64,000 nt of DNA. Source: Acidilobaceae archaeon. GTDB lineage: Archaea > Thermoproteota > Thermoprotei_A > Sulfolobales > Acidilobaceae. The position numbers and the translations under genes are program-made. Positions 45,362 to 55,557 of the stretch are shown here, one piece after another. Location: the NCBI GenBank assembly GCA_027046245.1, contig JALTZJ010000026.1:1-64000 (forward strand), in the 5' to 3' direction. Each line of letters opens with the position of its first letter. Position 1 is the stretch's first letter. The notes under the pieces were generated by a model, which saw nothing but the letters and a program-made list of their open reading frames with translations, did not search any database and had not been told where the DNA came from.

Positions 45362-47824
45362 GTGGTTATGGCAGGAGCAGAGTTCTTCGGAAGGCTTACT
45401 CGTTGGATCCTGAGGTGGCTCACGACCACGAACCACAAGGATATAGGGATCCTCTACATGGTTACAAGCGTGTACTTCTTCTTCATAGCAGGAGTGCTAG
45501 CCCTCCTCTTCAGAACACAGCTAGCAATGCCAGCCAGCGAATTCCTCACGGGCAAAGCCTACTACGAGGCGGTAACAGTTCACGGACTCATAATGCTGCT
45601 ATGGTTCGCCAGCCCCTTCGCAGCCGGCCTAGCAAACTACTTCGTGCCACTCCAGATAGGAGCAAGGGACCTAGCCTTCCCCAGGCTCAACGCCTTGAGC
45701 TACTGGCTCTACCTGGCAAGCGGCATCCTAGTAATCCTAGGATTCCTAGCGGAGGCTGGGGCCATAGACGTCGGCTGGACCATGTACGCTCCCCTCACCA
45801 GCAAGGACTTCACCCCCAGCCCAGGCGTCGACCTGGCAGTGCTAGGAGTAGCGCTGCTAAGCCTCAGCGTGACGATAAGCACGATAAACTTCCTCGTCAC
45901 GATAGCCACCATGAGGGCTCCAGGCCTCAGCTGGTTCAAACTACCCATGTTTACCTGGAGCATCATATTCACTATGATACTGATGCTCTACGCCTTCCCA
46001 CCGCTCATGGTGGGAGCGGCGATACTCTGGATAGACAGGAACATCGGTACAGAGTTCTTCAGTAGCCCCGCCGGCGGAGCCCTACTATGGGACCACCTCT
46101 TCTGGTTCTTCGGCCACCCCGAGGTATACATACTCCTCTTCCCCGCACTCGGAGCAATAGCTGATATAGTGAGCACCTTCGCCAGGAGACCCCTCTACGC
46201 TAAGAGGTACATCCTGACAGCATTCTTCCTAGCAACAATACTGAGCTTCCTAGTCTGGATGCACCACATGTTCGTAACCGGCACCAACCTATACACGAGG
46301 CTGTTCTACAGCTTCACAACGATACTAATCAGCATACCCTTCGAGATGGCCACAGTAAGCCTAATACTAACCCTCTACAAGGGCAAGATACGCTTCACAA
46401 TACCAATGCTATTCGCCCTAGCAGCAATATTCCACTTCATACTGGGCGGCAGCACAGGAGTATACCTAGGCAGCATAGCTCTCGACAAGGGCTTCAGAGG
46501 CACGTACTGGGTGGTAGCACACTTCCACTACATACTAGTGGGAACCATGCTCTTCGGCTTCTTCGCCGCCCTATACTACTGGTTCCCAAAGATAACAGGA
46601 AAGATGTACAACAAGAAGCTAGCGCTACTTCACTTCATATTAGCAACAATCGGTGTAAACCTAACCTTCTTCCCGCAATTCATAATATTTGACATGCCGC
46701 GCCGCTACTTCACATACGACGTGCCAGAATGGCTAACCTTCAACCAGCTAAGCACCCTAGGCTCATACATCTTCGGCCTCTCAATGATAGTAGCATTAAT
46801 AACCATAGTTCATGGGCTGCTGCGCGGCAGCCCGGCACCAGAGAACCCGTGGAGAGCGTGGACGCTAGAGTGGCTAACCAAGAGCCCGCCGCCACCCGAG
46901 AACTTCGAAGGAGTCCCTGTAGTGACGAACGACGGCAGGGTAGTCTTTGTCAGCGAGGAGGTGGCTGAGAAGAGCAGCAGATCAGAGCTAGTAAGCGGGA
47001 AGCTCGCGGGAGTCCAGCCCCTCACAGGGGCTAGCCACGCAGCGCCGAGCCACAGCCACGCTCACAGCCACCCAGTTAGCATCGACCCCTTCATACTAGG
47101 CGTGGGTAGCCTGCTAGCCCTCTTCGGCCTAGTAGTAAACAAGTTCATACTAGCAGCAGGCATAGCAGTACTCGCATGGGGCCTATACAGGTGGCTGAGA
47201 GACGAGCTAAACGACAGATTCCACGCGGAGATACCGAAGTACCTGGAGACCTGGCCCTTCCCCAGGAGCAAGCTAAGGAACGGCATGTGGGTCTTCATAG
47301 CAAGCGAGGTAATGGTCTTCGGAAGCATACTGAGCGCGTACTTCTTCATAAGATTCAACCCGGTAGGAAAGGTGCTAGAGGAGCCGTGGCCGCCCGGCTA
47401 CATGATACATGACGTAGGAATAGGAATAATAAATACAATGATAATGTTCACTAGCACGCTAAGCTTCGCCATGGCATACCTAGGCGTCAGAAAGGGAGAC
47501 AACATTTTGGCCCAGCTAGGCATGATAGGCACCATATTCCTGGGAAGCCTCTTCCTCATAGTAAAGTACTTCGAGTGGAAAGAGCTATTCGCAGCTGGCT
47601 ACGGCCTCGACTGGGGCCTAGCCACCCAGACATACTTCCTGGCTACTGGAGTACACGGCCTCCACGTAGCGCTAGGCCTACTACTCACGACTTACACACT
47701 CTTCAAGCTCTACGCCGGAAGACTAGGCCCGCAGAGGAGCGAGGAGGTACTCATGGTAGCCATATACTGGGGCATAGTAGAGATAGTCTGGACCTTCATA
47801 TTTCCGCTCTTCTACCTAGTCTAA
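45362..47824 (+). CDS. cytochrome c oxidase fused subunits I + III
   Basis: 820 aa; FFGHPEVYILLFPALG, HHMFVTG, HFHYILVG; C-terminal subunit III-like GMWVFIASEVMVFGSILSAYFFIR, ATGVHGLHV. Confidence 0.95.
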   Translation: MVMAGAEFFGRLTRWILRWLTTTNHKDIGILYMVTSVYFFFIAGVLALLFRTQLAMPASEFLTGKAYYEAVTVHGLIMLLWFASPFAAGLANYFVPLQIGARDLAFPRLNALSYWLYLASGILVILGFLAEAGAIDVGWTMYAPLTSKDFTPSPGVDLAVLGVALLSLSVTISTINFLVTIATMRAPGLSWFKLPMFTWSIIFTMILMLYAFPPLMVGAAILWIDRNIGTEFFSSPAGGALLWDHLFWFFGHPEVYILLFPALGAIADIVSTFARRPLYAKRYILTAFFLATILSFLVWMHHMFVTGTNLYTRLFYSFTTILISIPFEMATVSLILTLYKGKIRFTIPMLFALAAIFHFILGGSTGVYLGSIALDKGFRGTYWVVAHFHYILVGTMLFGFFAALYYWFPKITGKMYNKKLALLHFILATIGVNLTFFPQFIIFDMPRRYFTYDVPEWLTFNQLSTLGSYIFGLSMIVALITIVHGLLRGSPAPENPWRAWTLEWLTKSPPPPENFEGVPVVTNDGRVVFVSEEVAEKSSRSELVSGKLAGVQPLTGASHAAPSHSHAHSHPVSIDPFILGVGSLLALFGLVVNKFILAAGIAVLAWGLYRWLRDELNDRFHAEIPKYLETWPFPRSKLRNGMWVFIASEVMVFGSILSAYFFIRFNPVGKVLEEPWPPGYMIHDVGIGIINTMIMFTSTLSFAMAYLGVRKGDNILAQLGMIGTIFLGSLFLIVKYFEWKELFAAGYGLDWGLATQTYFLATGVHGLHVALGLLLTTYTLFKLYAGRLGPQRSEEVLMVAIYWGIVEIVWTFIFPLFYLV

Positions 47825-47849
47825 CATGTATGGGAGGTGAGGAGTTGCA

Positions 47850-48131
47850 ATGGCAGACGCAAAAACATATATAGCGGTGTGGGCGGTCCTCGTAGGAAGT
47901 GCTCTAGCAGAGGCATGGGTAGTGCTCAGCGGCATAGCGGTAAACACGCTCGCCTTCGTGACTAGCGTAGCGCTATTCCAGAGCGCATTGATAGCACTCT
48001 TCTTCCAGCACCTTAGAGAGGAGAGCTTCGCCATAAAAGGCATGGGGATAGGAGGAGCAGCACTAGTAGTTGTATTAATAGTAGCGGCAGTCACCAGCGT
48101 GATCAGCTGCACACCATACTTCCCACAGTAA
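47850..48131 (+). CDS. small cytochrome oxidase subunit IV-like membrane protein
   Basis: 93 aa, three TM; directly downstream of CoxI/III; CoxIV-like FFQHLREESF. Confidence 0.7.
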   Translation: MADAKTYIAVWAVLVGSALAEAWVVLSGIAVNTLAFVTSVALFQSALIALFFQHLREESFAIKGMGIGGAALVVVLIVAAVTSVISCTPYFPQ

Positions 48132-48160
48132 ACCCCCCTTATGGAGAGGTGGGGTTAGGG

Positions 48161-48289
48161 ATGGCGGGAGGTAAGAATGAGGGAGGGATACACCCTCTAG
48201 TGTGGATAGGCATAGTTACAGCAGCTAGCTTAGCCACACTAGCAATAGTAATTGCCAGCCTCTTTGACGTAATCCCAGGAATTTTTTAG
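48161..48289 (+). CDS. 42-aa single-TM protein in the oxidase operon
   Basis: MAGGKNEGGIHPLVWIGIVTAASLATLAIVIASLFDVIPGIF* read directly; below the ORF-track length cutoff. Confidence 0.6.
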   Translation: MAGGKNEGGIHPLVWIGIVTAASLATLAIVIASLFDVIPGIF

Positions 48290-48327
48290 TGAGGCTCTTA
48301 GTATGATCCATTCATCCCCCGTGCGGG

Positions 48328-49086
48328 GTGTTGCTGGGTTTGCGCTTTCCAAGCATATCATTAACCCCTAAAACCCTCGTGATATTCGCTGCATTCATGT
48401 TCCTCCTGACGCTAGCCGTCAACACGTACACTGTAATGATAGGGGTCTACCCGGTAGTCACCGGAGGAGGCCTAGAAGACTACGGCAAATACGTGAAGGT
48501 ATACTATGTTGGTCAGCACCTGTTCCCGCTTAAGATAAACAGTACTGTAGGCGAGGTCACCGTGCCTATAGAGGGTAAAGCCAACGTGTTCGTACCCCAG
48601 TACGTTAGATGCCCGGATGTGTGCCATTACGAGACCAATATAATGAGGTATGCGATGCTAAAGCTACAAGAGGACGGGCTACTAGACAGAGTAGTATTCG
48701 TAACCGTTGAAGTAGATCCCTGGAAGGGTACCGTGGATGAGGCAAGACAGTACATAGAGGAGAGCACGCAACCCCTAGGAATAGAGCCCAACTGGATATG
48801 GGTGGGTAGCGAAGGAGACATGGAGACGTTAAAGAAACTATGGATACAGTTGGGCATAACAGTGCAGAGAGACCAGGAGACAGGGCTCATACAACACACA
48901 GCAGGCTTCTACATAGTTAGCCAGAACGGCTTCTACCTATACTTCGTAGGGCCCACGCCAGATGGGTGGAAAGCCCAGGACAAGGTGGCAGAGGCTCTCT
49001 ACCTAGTAATTAAAGCTGCGGTGAACGGTGAGGAAATAGACCCAGGTCACCCGTTATCAAAGCTAGTAATAAGAGGAGAACCCTAA
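48328..49086 (+). CDS. SCO1/SenC-family copper chaperone-like protein
   Basis: VRCPDVCHYET (CxxxC), FVTVEVDPWKGT, IQHTAGFYIV; N-terminal TM. Confidence 0.85.
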   Translation: MLLGLRFPSISLTPKTLVIFAAFMFLLTLAVNTYTVMIGVYPVVTGGGLEDYGKYVKVYYVGQHLFPLKINSTVGEVTVPIEGKANVFVPQYVRCPDVCHYETNIMRYAMLKLQEDGLLDRVVFVTVEVDPWKGTVDEARQYIEESTQPLGIEPNWIWVGSEGDMETLKKLWIQLGITVQRDQETGLIQHTAGFYIVSQNGFYLYFVGPTPDGWKAQDKVAEALYLVIKAAVNGEEIDPGHPLSKLVIRGEP

Positions 49087-49168
49087 ATACGAGGCTTAGC
49101 CCCTCCAACTTCATTTTACGGTTGAAGATCTAAAGCGGGTATTAGGGGGATTCACTCTAACCCCCAAT

Positions 49169-49305
49169 CCTCCGCGGAGGGGCGAATGGCTGACGGGCTA
49201 TACGCCGAATAGTCCCTCACCCCTCCGTGGCTCCCGGCGGAGGGGGCGGGGCAATGTGGATGCGTCGCGGCGTGCTCACCCCCAAGCACGCCCTCTCCGC
49301 GGAGG
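49169..49305. repeat. cluster of GC-rich palindromes/hairpins
   Basis: CCTCCGCGGAGG (49169-49180), CCCTCCG..CGGAGGG, GGCGTGCT-N8-AGCACGCC (49269-49292), CTCCGCGGAG (49295-49304). Confidence 0.5.
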
Positions 49306-49467
49306 GGGGAGAGTAGGAAGTCTCCAGAGTGCTTCTTTCTATTCTCTTGTTTCCGTTTAAGAGGGAGATGAGAGGGAGGAGTTGGTGGCGTCTGCACTGT
49401 CAAGAATGCAAAAATGGATAAAGCTACATTTTAATTATTATTAATTTATAGAGTACATGTTATCGTC

Positions 49468-49929
49468 TTAGAGTGGCTCCTTTCTCTTGTCTATCACTCT
49501 TATGGGGCCTATCTCGCTGTTCGGGTACAATCCTTTCTCGTCTTTCTCGAGCTGTTTCACCATGTCCCAGATTGTTAGCAGGGCTGTTGCTACGGCGTTT
49601 ATGGCTTCGAGTTCGGGTCCCGTAGGTGCTATGCTAGTAACGGAAGCCACTACTCTAACCTTGTCGCTGGTAACCTCTATATTGACGTCTACGTGGTGTA
49701 CTGGTATTGGGTGTGCTAGGGGTATGTTTTCGAAGGTCCTCTTTGCAGCCATGACTGCTGCTGCTTCTGCTACTGCTATCACGTCGCCTTTTGGCACTTC
49801 GCCTTTCTTTATGGCCTCTAGGGTTTGTTTTCTTAGCTTGAGGTAGCCCTCTGCCACGACGGTCCTCTTCATAGGAGGCTTCCCGCTCACGTCTACCATT
49901 ACCGCCTTTCTAGCCAATGCATTCTTCAC
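49468..49929 (-). CDS. moaC: cyclic pyranopterin monophosphate synthase
   Basis: MVDVSGKP, AKRTFENIPLAHPIPVHHVDV, TGPELEAINAV. Confidence 0.95.
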   Translation of the reverse strand: MKNALARKAVMVDVSGKPPMKRTVVAEGYLKLRKQTLEAIKKGEVPKGDVIAVAEAAAVMAAKRTFENIPLAHPIPVHHVDVNIEVTSDKVRVVASVTSIAPTGPELEAINAVATALLTIWDMVKQLEKDEKGLYPNSEIGPIRVIDKRKEPL

Positions 49930-50070
49930 CCCCTGCGGCTTTCGCCTAGCCGGGTTCCCCTAGTACTAGTGTAGCGTCTCCACGCCGGAAGTATATGTCG
50001 CGTGTGCTTGAAAGTTGATGTGTCTGTAGTGCATTCAATGTAAACCCGTTAGTGGGTTCACGGTGGGAGC

Positions 50071-50274
50071 GTGGTGAGTGGTGGCGCCGCTAAGGCGTGG
50101 GCTGCGATGTTAGCATTCCTCTACCTGATAACATATCTACTCTACATCGGGAAAGGACTGAACAGCCCCGAGCCCATCGTATTAGGCCTCAGTAGAACGC
50201 TGGCCTTCAGCCTGCTGGTGTGGCTAGGCCTCATGGCGTTGATAGTCATCGCCTACAAGTCTGTGTGGAGGTGA
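50071..50274 (+). CDS. small two-TM protein preceding the SSS symporter
   Basis: 67 aa, two hydrophobic helices, 10 bp upstream of symporter. Confidence 0.7.
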   Translation: MVSGGAAKAWAAMLAFLYLITYLLYIGKGLNSPEPIVLGLSRTLAFSLLVWLGLMALIVIAYKSVWR

Positions 50275-50283
50275 GCAAGCCTC

Positions 50284-51849
50284 ATGGAGGGTAGGGCGTT
50301 AATAGTAACGGCTCTCATAATCGGGTATAGCCTCTTAATGCTAGGCATAGGCTACGTGGCCTGGCGCCGCTTCAGAGGAACAATAGAGGATTACTACCTA
50401 GCCAGTAGGACCGTCGGCGGTTTCGTGCTGTTCCTGACCTTAGCCGCCACATATCACAGCGCATTCGCCTTCCTAACGAGCGTTGCGGTATATAGTAGTG
50501 CTGGTGTGAGCTTCTGGGTAGGCAGCATGCTATGGACTACACTGGCAGCAGTGGGCGGCTACTGGTTAGGTAAGCGCTTCTACAAGCTAGGCAAGGCCAA
50601 GGGCTTCATAACTCCCGCGGATCTCCTGGCGGACTTCTATAAGAGCGAGGCCGTGAGGGTAGTCAGTGCTATCTTGATGGCGTTATTCGTCATAGGCTAT
50701 ATGATGGTCCAGAGCATCGGTCTCGGCATAATACTTAGCATAGGAAGCGGAGGCGCGATAAGCTATGAAGCCGCCGCGGCCTTCTTCATGGCCGTAACAG
50801 TAATCTACCTAGTAATAGGCGGTAACAGAGCTGCCTTCTGGACCGACGCTCTTCAGGGAGTCTGGATGTATATAGGGATCTGGCTTGTAGGACTATTCGT
50901 ACTCTTCCGCTTCTTCGGCGGCCCCACAGGCCTCTTCAACCAAGTGCGAGAGGTAAACCCAGACCTGTTGATTCTACGCTGGCCCCCTGAACTACTGACA
51001 AGCTTCGTAGTAGTTTTCAGCCTCGGCATAGTCCTGCTGCCTCACCTATGGATGAGATACTACACCGCGGTGGACGAGAGGGCCCTGAAGATAGGGGCAG
51101 TGGGCATGGCGCTCTACGTGTCAAGCTACTACCTGCCAGCTATGATTGTAGGTCTAGCAGCTGCAGTGTTCAACGCCAAGGGGCTGGTGATAAACGGGGA
51201 AACAGTGCTTGAGCCCGGTTTCATACAGACCTTCATAGAACAGTACGGCACCAGGGACGCTGTAATGGCCGTAATGGTCTACACTCTAGTCCCCGCGGTG
51301 ATCGCAGGCCTGCTACTCGCAGGCGCCGCAAGCGCTGCAATGAGCACTCTAGACAGCCTGCTAGGCGCGACTAGCATGATCCTGACGAGAGACATATTCC
51401 AGAGATACATTTCACCGAGAGCCCCAGAACGTACACTAGTAATGGTAGCGAGGCTACTGGTAATAATTTGGGGCCTCATCGCCTACGTGCTGGCGGTGAC
51501 TAAGCCCGGCCTGATATTCAATATAGTAGCTGTGGCCGCCAGCGGCGGCCTCCAGTTCCTCCCAGCAGCGGTGCAAGCAGTATACCCGAGGTTTAAGGTG
51601 CTCAACGCTAAAGGAGTGATAGCAGGCGTGATAGCGGGAACACTAGTAACAGTGATGTTCACTAGTAACTTCAGGTCGCTCCCGATACTCTCAATCCTAG
51701 ACCAGGCGCTCCCCGCATACCACGCAGCGATAGCGGGAATGATAGGCCTAATAGTAAATGTGTTAGTAGCCGTAATGGTATCAGGACTTACTACAGGCGA
51801 GACTAGATCGGAGGAGTATACAGAGATACTAGAAGAGAAGAGTAAGTAA
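50284..51849 (+). CDS. sodium:solute symporter family protein
   Basis: 521 aa multi-TM; LAATYHSAFAFLTS, AAMSTLDSLLGATSMILTRDIF. Confidence 0.93.
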   Translation: MEGRALIVTALIIGYSLLMLGIGYVAWRRFRGTIEDYYLASRTVGGFVLFLTLAATYHSAFAFLTSVAVYSSAGVSFWVGSMLWTTLAAVGGYWLGKRFYKLGKAKGFITPADLLADFYKSEAVRVVSAILMALFVIGYMMVQSIGLGIILSIGSGGAISYEAAAAFFMAVTVIYLVIGGNRAAFWTDALQGVWMYIGIWLVGLFVLFRFFGGPTGLFNQVREVNPDLLILRWPPELLTSFVVVFSLGIVLLPHLWMRYYTAVDERALKIGAVGMALYVSSYYLPAMIVGLAAAVFNAKGLVINGETVLEPGFIQTFIEQYGTRDAVMAVMVYTLVPAVIAGLLLAGAASAAMSTLDSLLGATSMILTRDIFQRYISPRAPERTLVMVARLLVIIWGLIAYVLAVTKPGLIFNIVAVAASGGLQFLPAAVQAVYPRFKVLNAKGVIAGVIAGTLVTVMFTSNFRSLPILSILDQALPAYHAAIAGMIGLIVNVLVAVMVSGLTTGETRSEEYTEILEEKSK

Positions 51850-51913
51850 CACTATGATACCCTCTACCTTTAAAATGCGACCTTGAATCAATATTTTTAA
51901 TTCACAGTAGCCG

Positions 51914-52867
51914 ATGAATACCGGCTCTATAGTGAGGGCCCGCCTACAACCTTCCTTATTACACCTTATTAGCGGGCTGTGCACTCCGTGGAGGCTACTG
52001 GGGAGGTGTGGAGGGACGGATCCCGGTCTCAGGGTGAGGCTCACCGGCGGCCTGATAGGCGCCTGGTTCGGCGGAGTCACGCTTCACATAGCAGGCATGC
52101 TCCTAGGCGCCGGGGCGAGCCTCGCCCTCACGGCGGCCGGGGCCCTCTTGGGCTTCCTTCTGGGCTACAAGCTCATGAATAGGATTTATAGGAGGCTTGA
52201 GGAGGCCGAGGCGAGCCTGGAGAAGGGGATCATAGTATATTACGAGTCTAGGGATGCCGAGGGCAGGATCCTCGACTTCGACTTCTACTCCTTCGACGAC
52301 CCGGAAGCCGAGCTAGTCTATGGCGACTCATCGGAAGAGGCATTGATAAACGTGTGGGGCCTCGCCTCTAGCCTTGCGCAGGCCATGAGCAAGAGACGTA
52401 TAGAGGTTGCAGTAGTGGTACTCGAGGATGGTGTACCAGTAGCTGTTTACCCCGAGACCGCGGGGATCGAGATAGACGATGAGGACGGCCAGGTCAGGGC
52501 CATAACGGGCGAGGGGGGCAGAATAACGGTTAACATAGACGTGAAGAGCTTCAGGGCGTTGGCAGCGAGCATTAAAGATGGGGAGCAGCTAGTAGTGAGG
52601 GACAGGGCAGCCCTTGAAGCCCTCTACAGCCTCGCGAAGGCTCTCAGCGAGGCCATTCACGGGAGCGACAACCCAATGAAGGTATACATAGCCTATAAGG
52701 CGATACGGGCCCTAGAGGAGAGAGGAGCCCTGAAGATAGAGCCCGAACTAAAGGCGCGCCTCCCACTCGAGGACGAGGAGACCAGGCGCAGGATACGGGA
52801 GCAGGTAGAAGAGGAGCTCGGCGTGGAGAAAGCGAAGGGAGTTAGCGAGGGTGAACGGGGGAGTTAG
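51914..52867 (+). CDS. hypothetical protein with Gly-rich TM region and soluble domain
   Basis: TM segment then acidic soluble domain; start probably downstream of 51914. Confidence 0.55.
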   Translation: MNTGSIVRARLQPSLLHLISGLCTPWRLLGRCGGTDPGLRVRLTGGLIGAWFGGVTLHIAGMLLGAGASLALTAAGALLGFLLGYKLMNRIYRRLEEAEASLEKGIIVYYESRDAEGRILDFDFYSFDDPEAELVYGDSSEEALINVWGLASSLAQAMSKRRIEVAVVVLEDGVPVAVYPETAGIEIDDEDGQVRAITGEGGRITVNIDVKSFRALAASIKDGEQLVVRDRAALEALYSLAKALSEAIHGSDNPMKVYIAYKAIRALEERGALKIEPELKARLPLEDEETRRRIREQVEEELGVEKAKGVSEGERGS

Positions 52868-52974
52868 GCACGCCTCCCTGCCTCCCAGGAGACCCCCTCC
52901 TAGCAGCCGCCCCACTCATACTGCACCTCATCCTAGACAAGGCCTACCCCAGACATAAGGGCATACTCCTAGCC

Positions 52975-53817
52975 GTGCACCCCGTGCGGACAGGCTTCCT
53001 ACTCGCTAGGCGCCTAGCAGCAATAGCTCCCAGGAGCACGGCCTGGGGTGCTGCCACGTGGCTAGCCGTGGCCCTGCTACACCTAGCTCCGTGGATACCT
53101 TTCTTATGCATCCCAGGGGGCACCGCGTGGCTGCTGCCTGCACTGGCTGCACTGAAATTCTCTGCAGCACTAGAGCTACTCCACCAACACGCACAGGCAG
53201 CCGCTAAGCTACTAGAGGAGGAAGACATCGCTGGAGCCCGTAGGGAAGCAGGAGAAATCGTGAGAAGGCGCCTCGACCATGCACAGCCTGGAGCAGTGGC
53301 TAGCGCGGCCATAGAGAGCGTGGCGGAGAACCTGGTAGACGGCTACACAGGCCCCATCACATACTACCCCCTGCTAGGGCCCCTGGGAAGCCTCCTCTAC
53401 AGGATAGCGAACACGATGGACGCAGCCCTAGGATACAAGACGCCAGAGTACCGCAAGGTAGGAGCCTTCAGCGCCCACGTAGACACGATCCTTAACCTGG
53501 CGCCCTTCAGGCTCACGGCAGCCCTCATAGTGCTCCTCTCGCCAATAGTAGGCGGGTCGCCCAAGAAGGCTATGAAGGCTTGGCTAGCCTGGCGGAGTGC
53601 TACTCCAAGCATAAACGCCGGCCACACAATAGCTGCCATGGCTGGAGCACTCAACATCAGGCTCTGGAAGGAAGGAGTATACACTATTAACCCCGAAGGC
53701 AGGGAACCCAACGCCGAAGACGTCAAGAAGGCGATAAGACTCTCGAAAGCCGTAGCAGTAGCCTACCTAGTAATCACTATTGCAGTCGCGAGCACGATAA
53801 CCTGGGTAACCTCATAG
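52975..53817 (+). CDS. cbiB: adenosylcobinamide-phosphate synthase (CbiB), N-terminus unresolved
   Basis: AIESVAENLVDGYTGPITYYPLLGPLGSLLYRIANTMDAALGYKTPEYRKVGAFSAHVDTILNLAPFRLTA. Confidence 0.9.
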   Translation: MHPVRTGFLLARRLAAIAPRSTAWGAATWLAVALLHLAPWIPFLCIPGGTAWLLPALAALKFSAALELLHQHAQAAAKLLEEEDIAGARREAGEIVRRRLDHAQPGAVASAAIESVAENLVDGYTGPITYYPLLGPLGSLLYRIANTMDAALGYKTPEYRKVGAFSAHVDTILNLAPFRLTAALIVLLSPIVGGSPKKAMKAWLAWRSATPSINAGHTIAAMAGALNIRLWKEGVYTINPEGREPNAEDVKKAIRLSKAVAVAYLVITIAVASTITWVTS

Positions 53818-54512
53818 ACTAGCCCGGCAGCGTCGCCGCTAGCCCTCCCAAGCCTCGAAGCAGAATCCCTCGACACAAGGAAAGCGGTCACCGGGGCAGC
53901 AATCATAGCAGTTAAAACCATCGGGTTGCCTGAGAGCAACGATAAACCAGTAGCCAGAGCCAAGGCTAGAATCGTTGAAACTAGCATCTTTCTAAGCCCC
54001 CCCGCGTGTGCCCTGAAAAACTCGCCCAGCCTCCGGCGCCCGGCCTCGGACGGCTCGGGGTGGAGTGCCAGGTATAGGTGAAGGCTCCAACCCGCTGCTA
54101 CGTAGCTCGAAGCAACTAGGGCCGGGTGGGGTTCTGATATGAGGAGGCCTAGCCTGGCAGCAACAAGTGTAGACACGGCGGCGAGCGCCATGCCGCCTCT
54201 ACGGGGATCCCTTAGTATCCGCTCTGCAGCCTCCCCACGGGCCCTAGCCAGCAAGGCTTCAGAGTAGTCAGCGAATCCGTCCAAGTGGAGCCCCCCGGTA
54301 GCTATTAAGTGGCTGGCTATGGCTGTGGCAGCGGCGACAGAGGGGAGAGCAGTCTGGAGTAGAAGCAAGTAGGGAGCAGTCACGGCTATCCCTACTACTA
54401 GACCGGCTAGTGGAGCCAGGTGTATGCTCCTAGCGGCGCCCTCTAAGCTGCCCCCGCCTAGGGGGAGGCTAGTAAGGAACGCTAGCAAATCCCTAAGGCC
54501 CATTAACGACAC
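53763..54512 (-). CDS. cobS: adenosylcobinamide-GDP ribazoletransferase
   Basis: TGGLHLDGFADYSEALLARARGEAAERILRDPRRGGMAL. Confidence 0.92.
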   Translation of the reverse strand: MSLMGLRDLLAFLTSLPLGGGSLEGAARSIHLAPLAGLVVGIAVTAPYLLLLQTALPSVAAATAIASHLIATGGLHLDGFADYSEALLARARGEAAERILRDPRRGGMALAAVSTLVAARLGLLISEPHPALVASSYVAAGWSLHLYLALHPEPSEAGRRRLGEFFRAHAGGLRKMLVSTILALALATGLSLLSGNPMVLTAMIAAPVTAFLVSRDSASRLGRASGDAAGLVYEVTQVIVLATAIVITR

Positions 54513-55557
54513 CTCTAAACGCGTCTACCAGGAGCCTATTCTCCCATGGGAGCCTTACGCTGACCCTGCTATACTCTGGGCCAAGCCCGTAGAAGCTGCT
54601 TGCATCCCTAACCCAGACCCCCCGGGTAGCAAGCATCCTCTGCATAACTGGATGCGGCATGCCGGGATGACGGACTAGGAGGAACACAGTGCTAGTGGGG
54701 TACACCTCTAGGCCGAGGGATGAGAGTTCTCTCACAATTCTGGGGGCTTCCCTGGCGGCAAGCCTGGCACCAGCACTCATGTACTCGCGGGCCTCGTCGA
54801 GAAGCTCCTGGGCTAGGCGCCTGTAGAAGCAGGACTCTACGCCGCCGATGGGCCAAGGCTGCCTAGCCGTGTCGAGTAGCTCCAGGAGGGGGCCCCAGCC
54901 TATTAGTGCTCCGAAGCGGAGGCCCGGCGTCGCTAACGACTTAGTAGGGCTCCATAGAACATAGCTCGACTCCCGCCTAGGCCTAAACCTCGGGGCTAGG
55001 CTCAGATCCTGGAACGCCACGTCTATTATCAGCGAGGAGCCCCTATCCTCTGTTAGATCCTCGAGGGCCCTGAGATACTCGTAGGAGAGGCTATAGCCCG
55101 TAGGATTATTCGGGCTAGACACGACTATCATGCTTCCGGGGTGAAGCAGCGGCTCTAGGCTCCAAGGCGGGGGAGGCTCTACTCTGCCCCGCGAGACCAT
55201 GAACTTTACTCTATAGAGCCTGGTAGGCCCCCATACCCGGGACTGTATACCGTGATCGCCGAACGTAGGCTCAAGGAATACTATTGAGGGAGGCTTAGCC
55301 GCTAGGGGTAGCAAAGCCAGGATGTCGCTAGACCCGTTAGCAACGTACGCATCTAAATCAGTGTAGCCCGACAGGGTGAGGGCAGCTCTCCGCTCTTCCT
55401 CAAGCCCTGGCGACGGGTACCGAGAGTAGACGCCTTCCTCTATACACGAGGCTAGTAGATCCCTAAGCCACGGTGGATGGGGGAGAGGGTTCCTGGGTAC
55501 GCTGAAATCTATCGTGCCCCGCGGCGCCCCGCCCCCGTGGCTCCTAGCTACCGGCAC
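54493..55557 (-). CDS. aminotransferase-fold protein (threonine-phosphate decarboxylase/HisC-like)
   Basis: IDFSVPRNPLPHP, SSPNNPTGYSL, SPTKSLATPGLRFG; cobalamin cluster context. Confidence 0.82.
   Translation of the reverse strand: MPVARSHGGGAPRGTIDFSVPRNPLPHPPWLRDLLASCIEEGVYSRYPSPGLEEERRAALTLSGYTDLDAYVANGSSDILALLPLAAKPPSIVFLEPTFGDHGIQSRVWGPTRLYRVKFMVSRGRVEPPPPWSLEPLLHPGSMIVVSSPNNPTGYSLSYEYLRALEDLTEDRGSSLIIDVAFQDLSLAPRFRPRRESSYVLWSPTKSLATPGLRFGALIGWGPLLELLDTARQPWPIGGVESCFYRRLAQELLDEAREYMSAGARLAAREAPRIVRELSSLGLEVYPTSTVFLLVRHPGMPHPVMQRMLATRGVWVRDASSFYGLGPEYSRVSVRLPWENRLLVDAFRGVVNGP

Noticed and set aside
49152-49403. Minus-strand ORF of 83 aa
   Set aside because: Covers the palindrome array; no protein-like features
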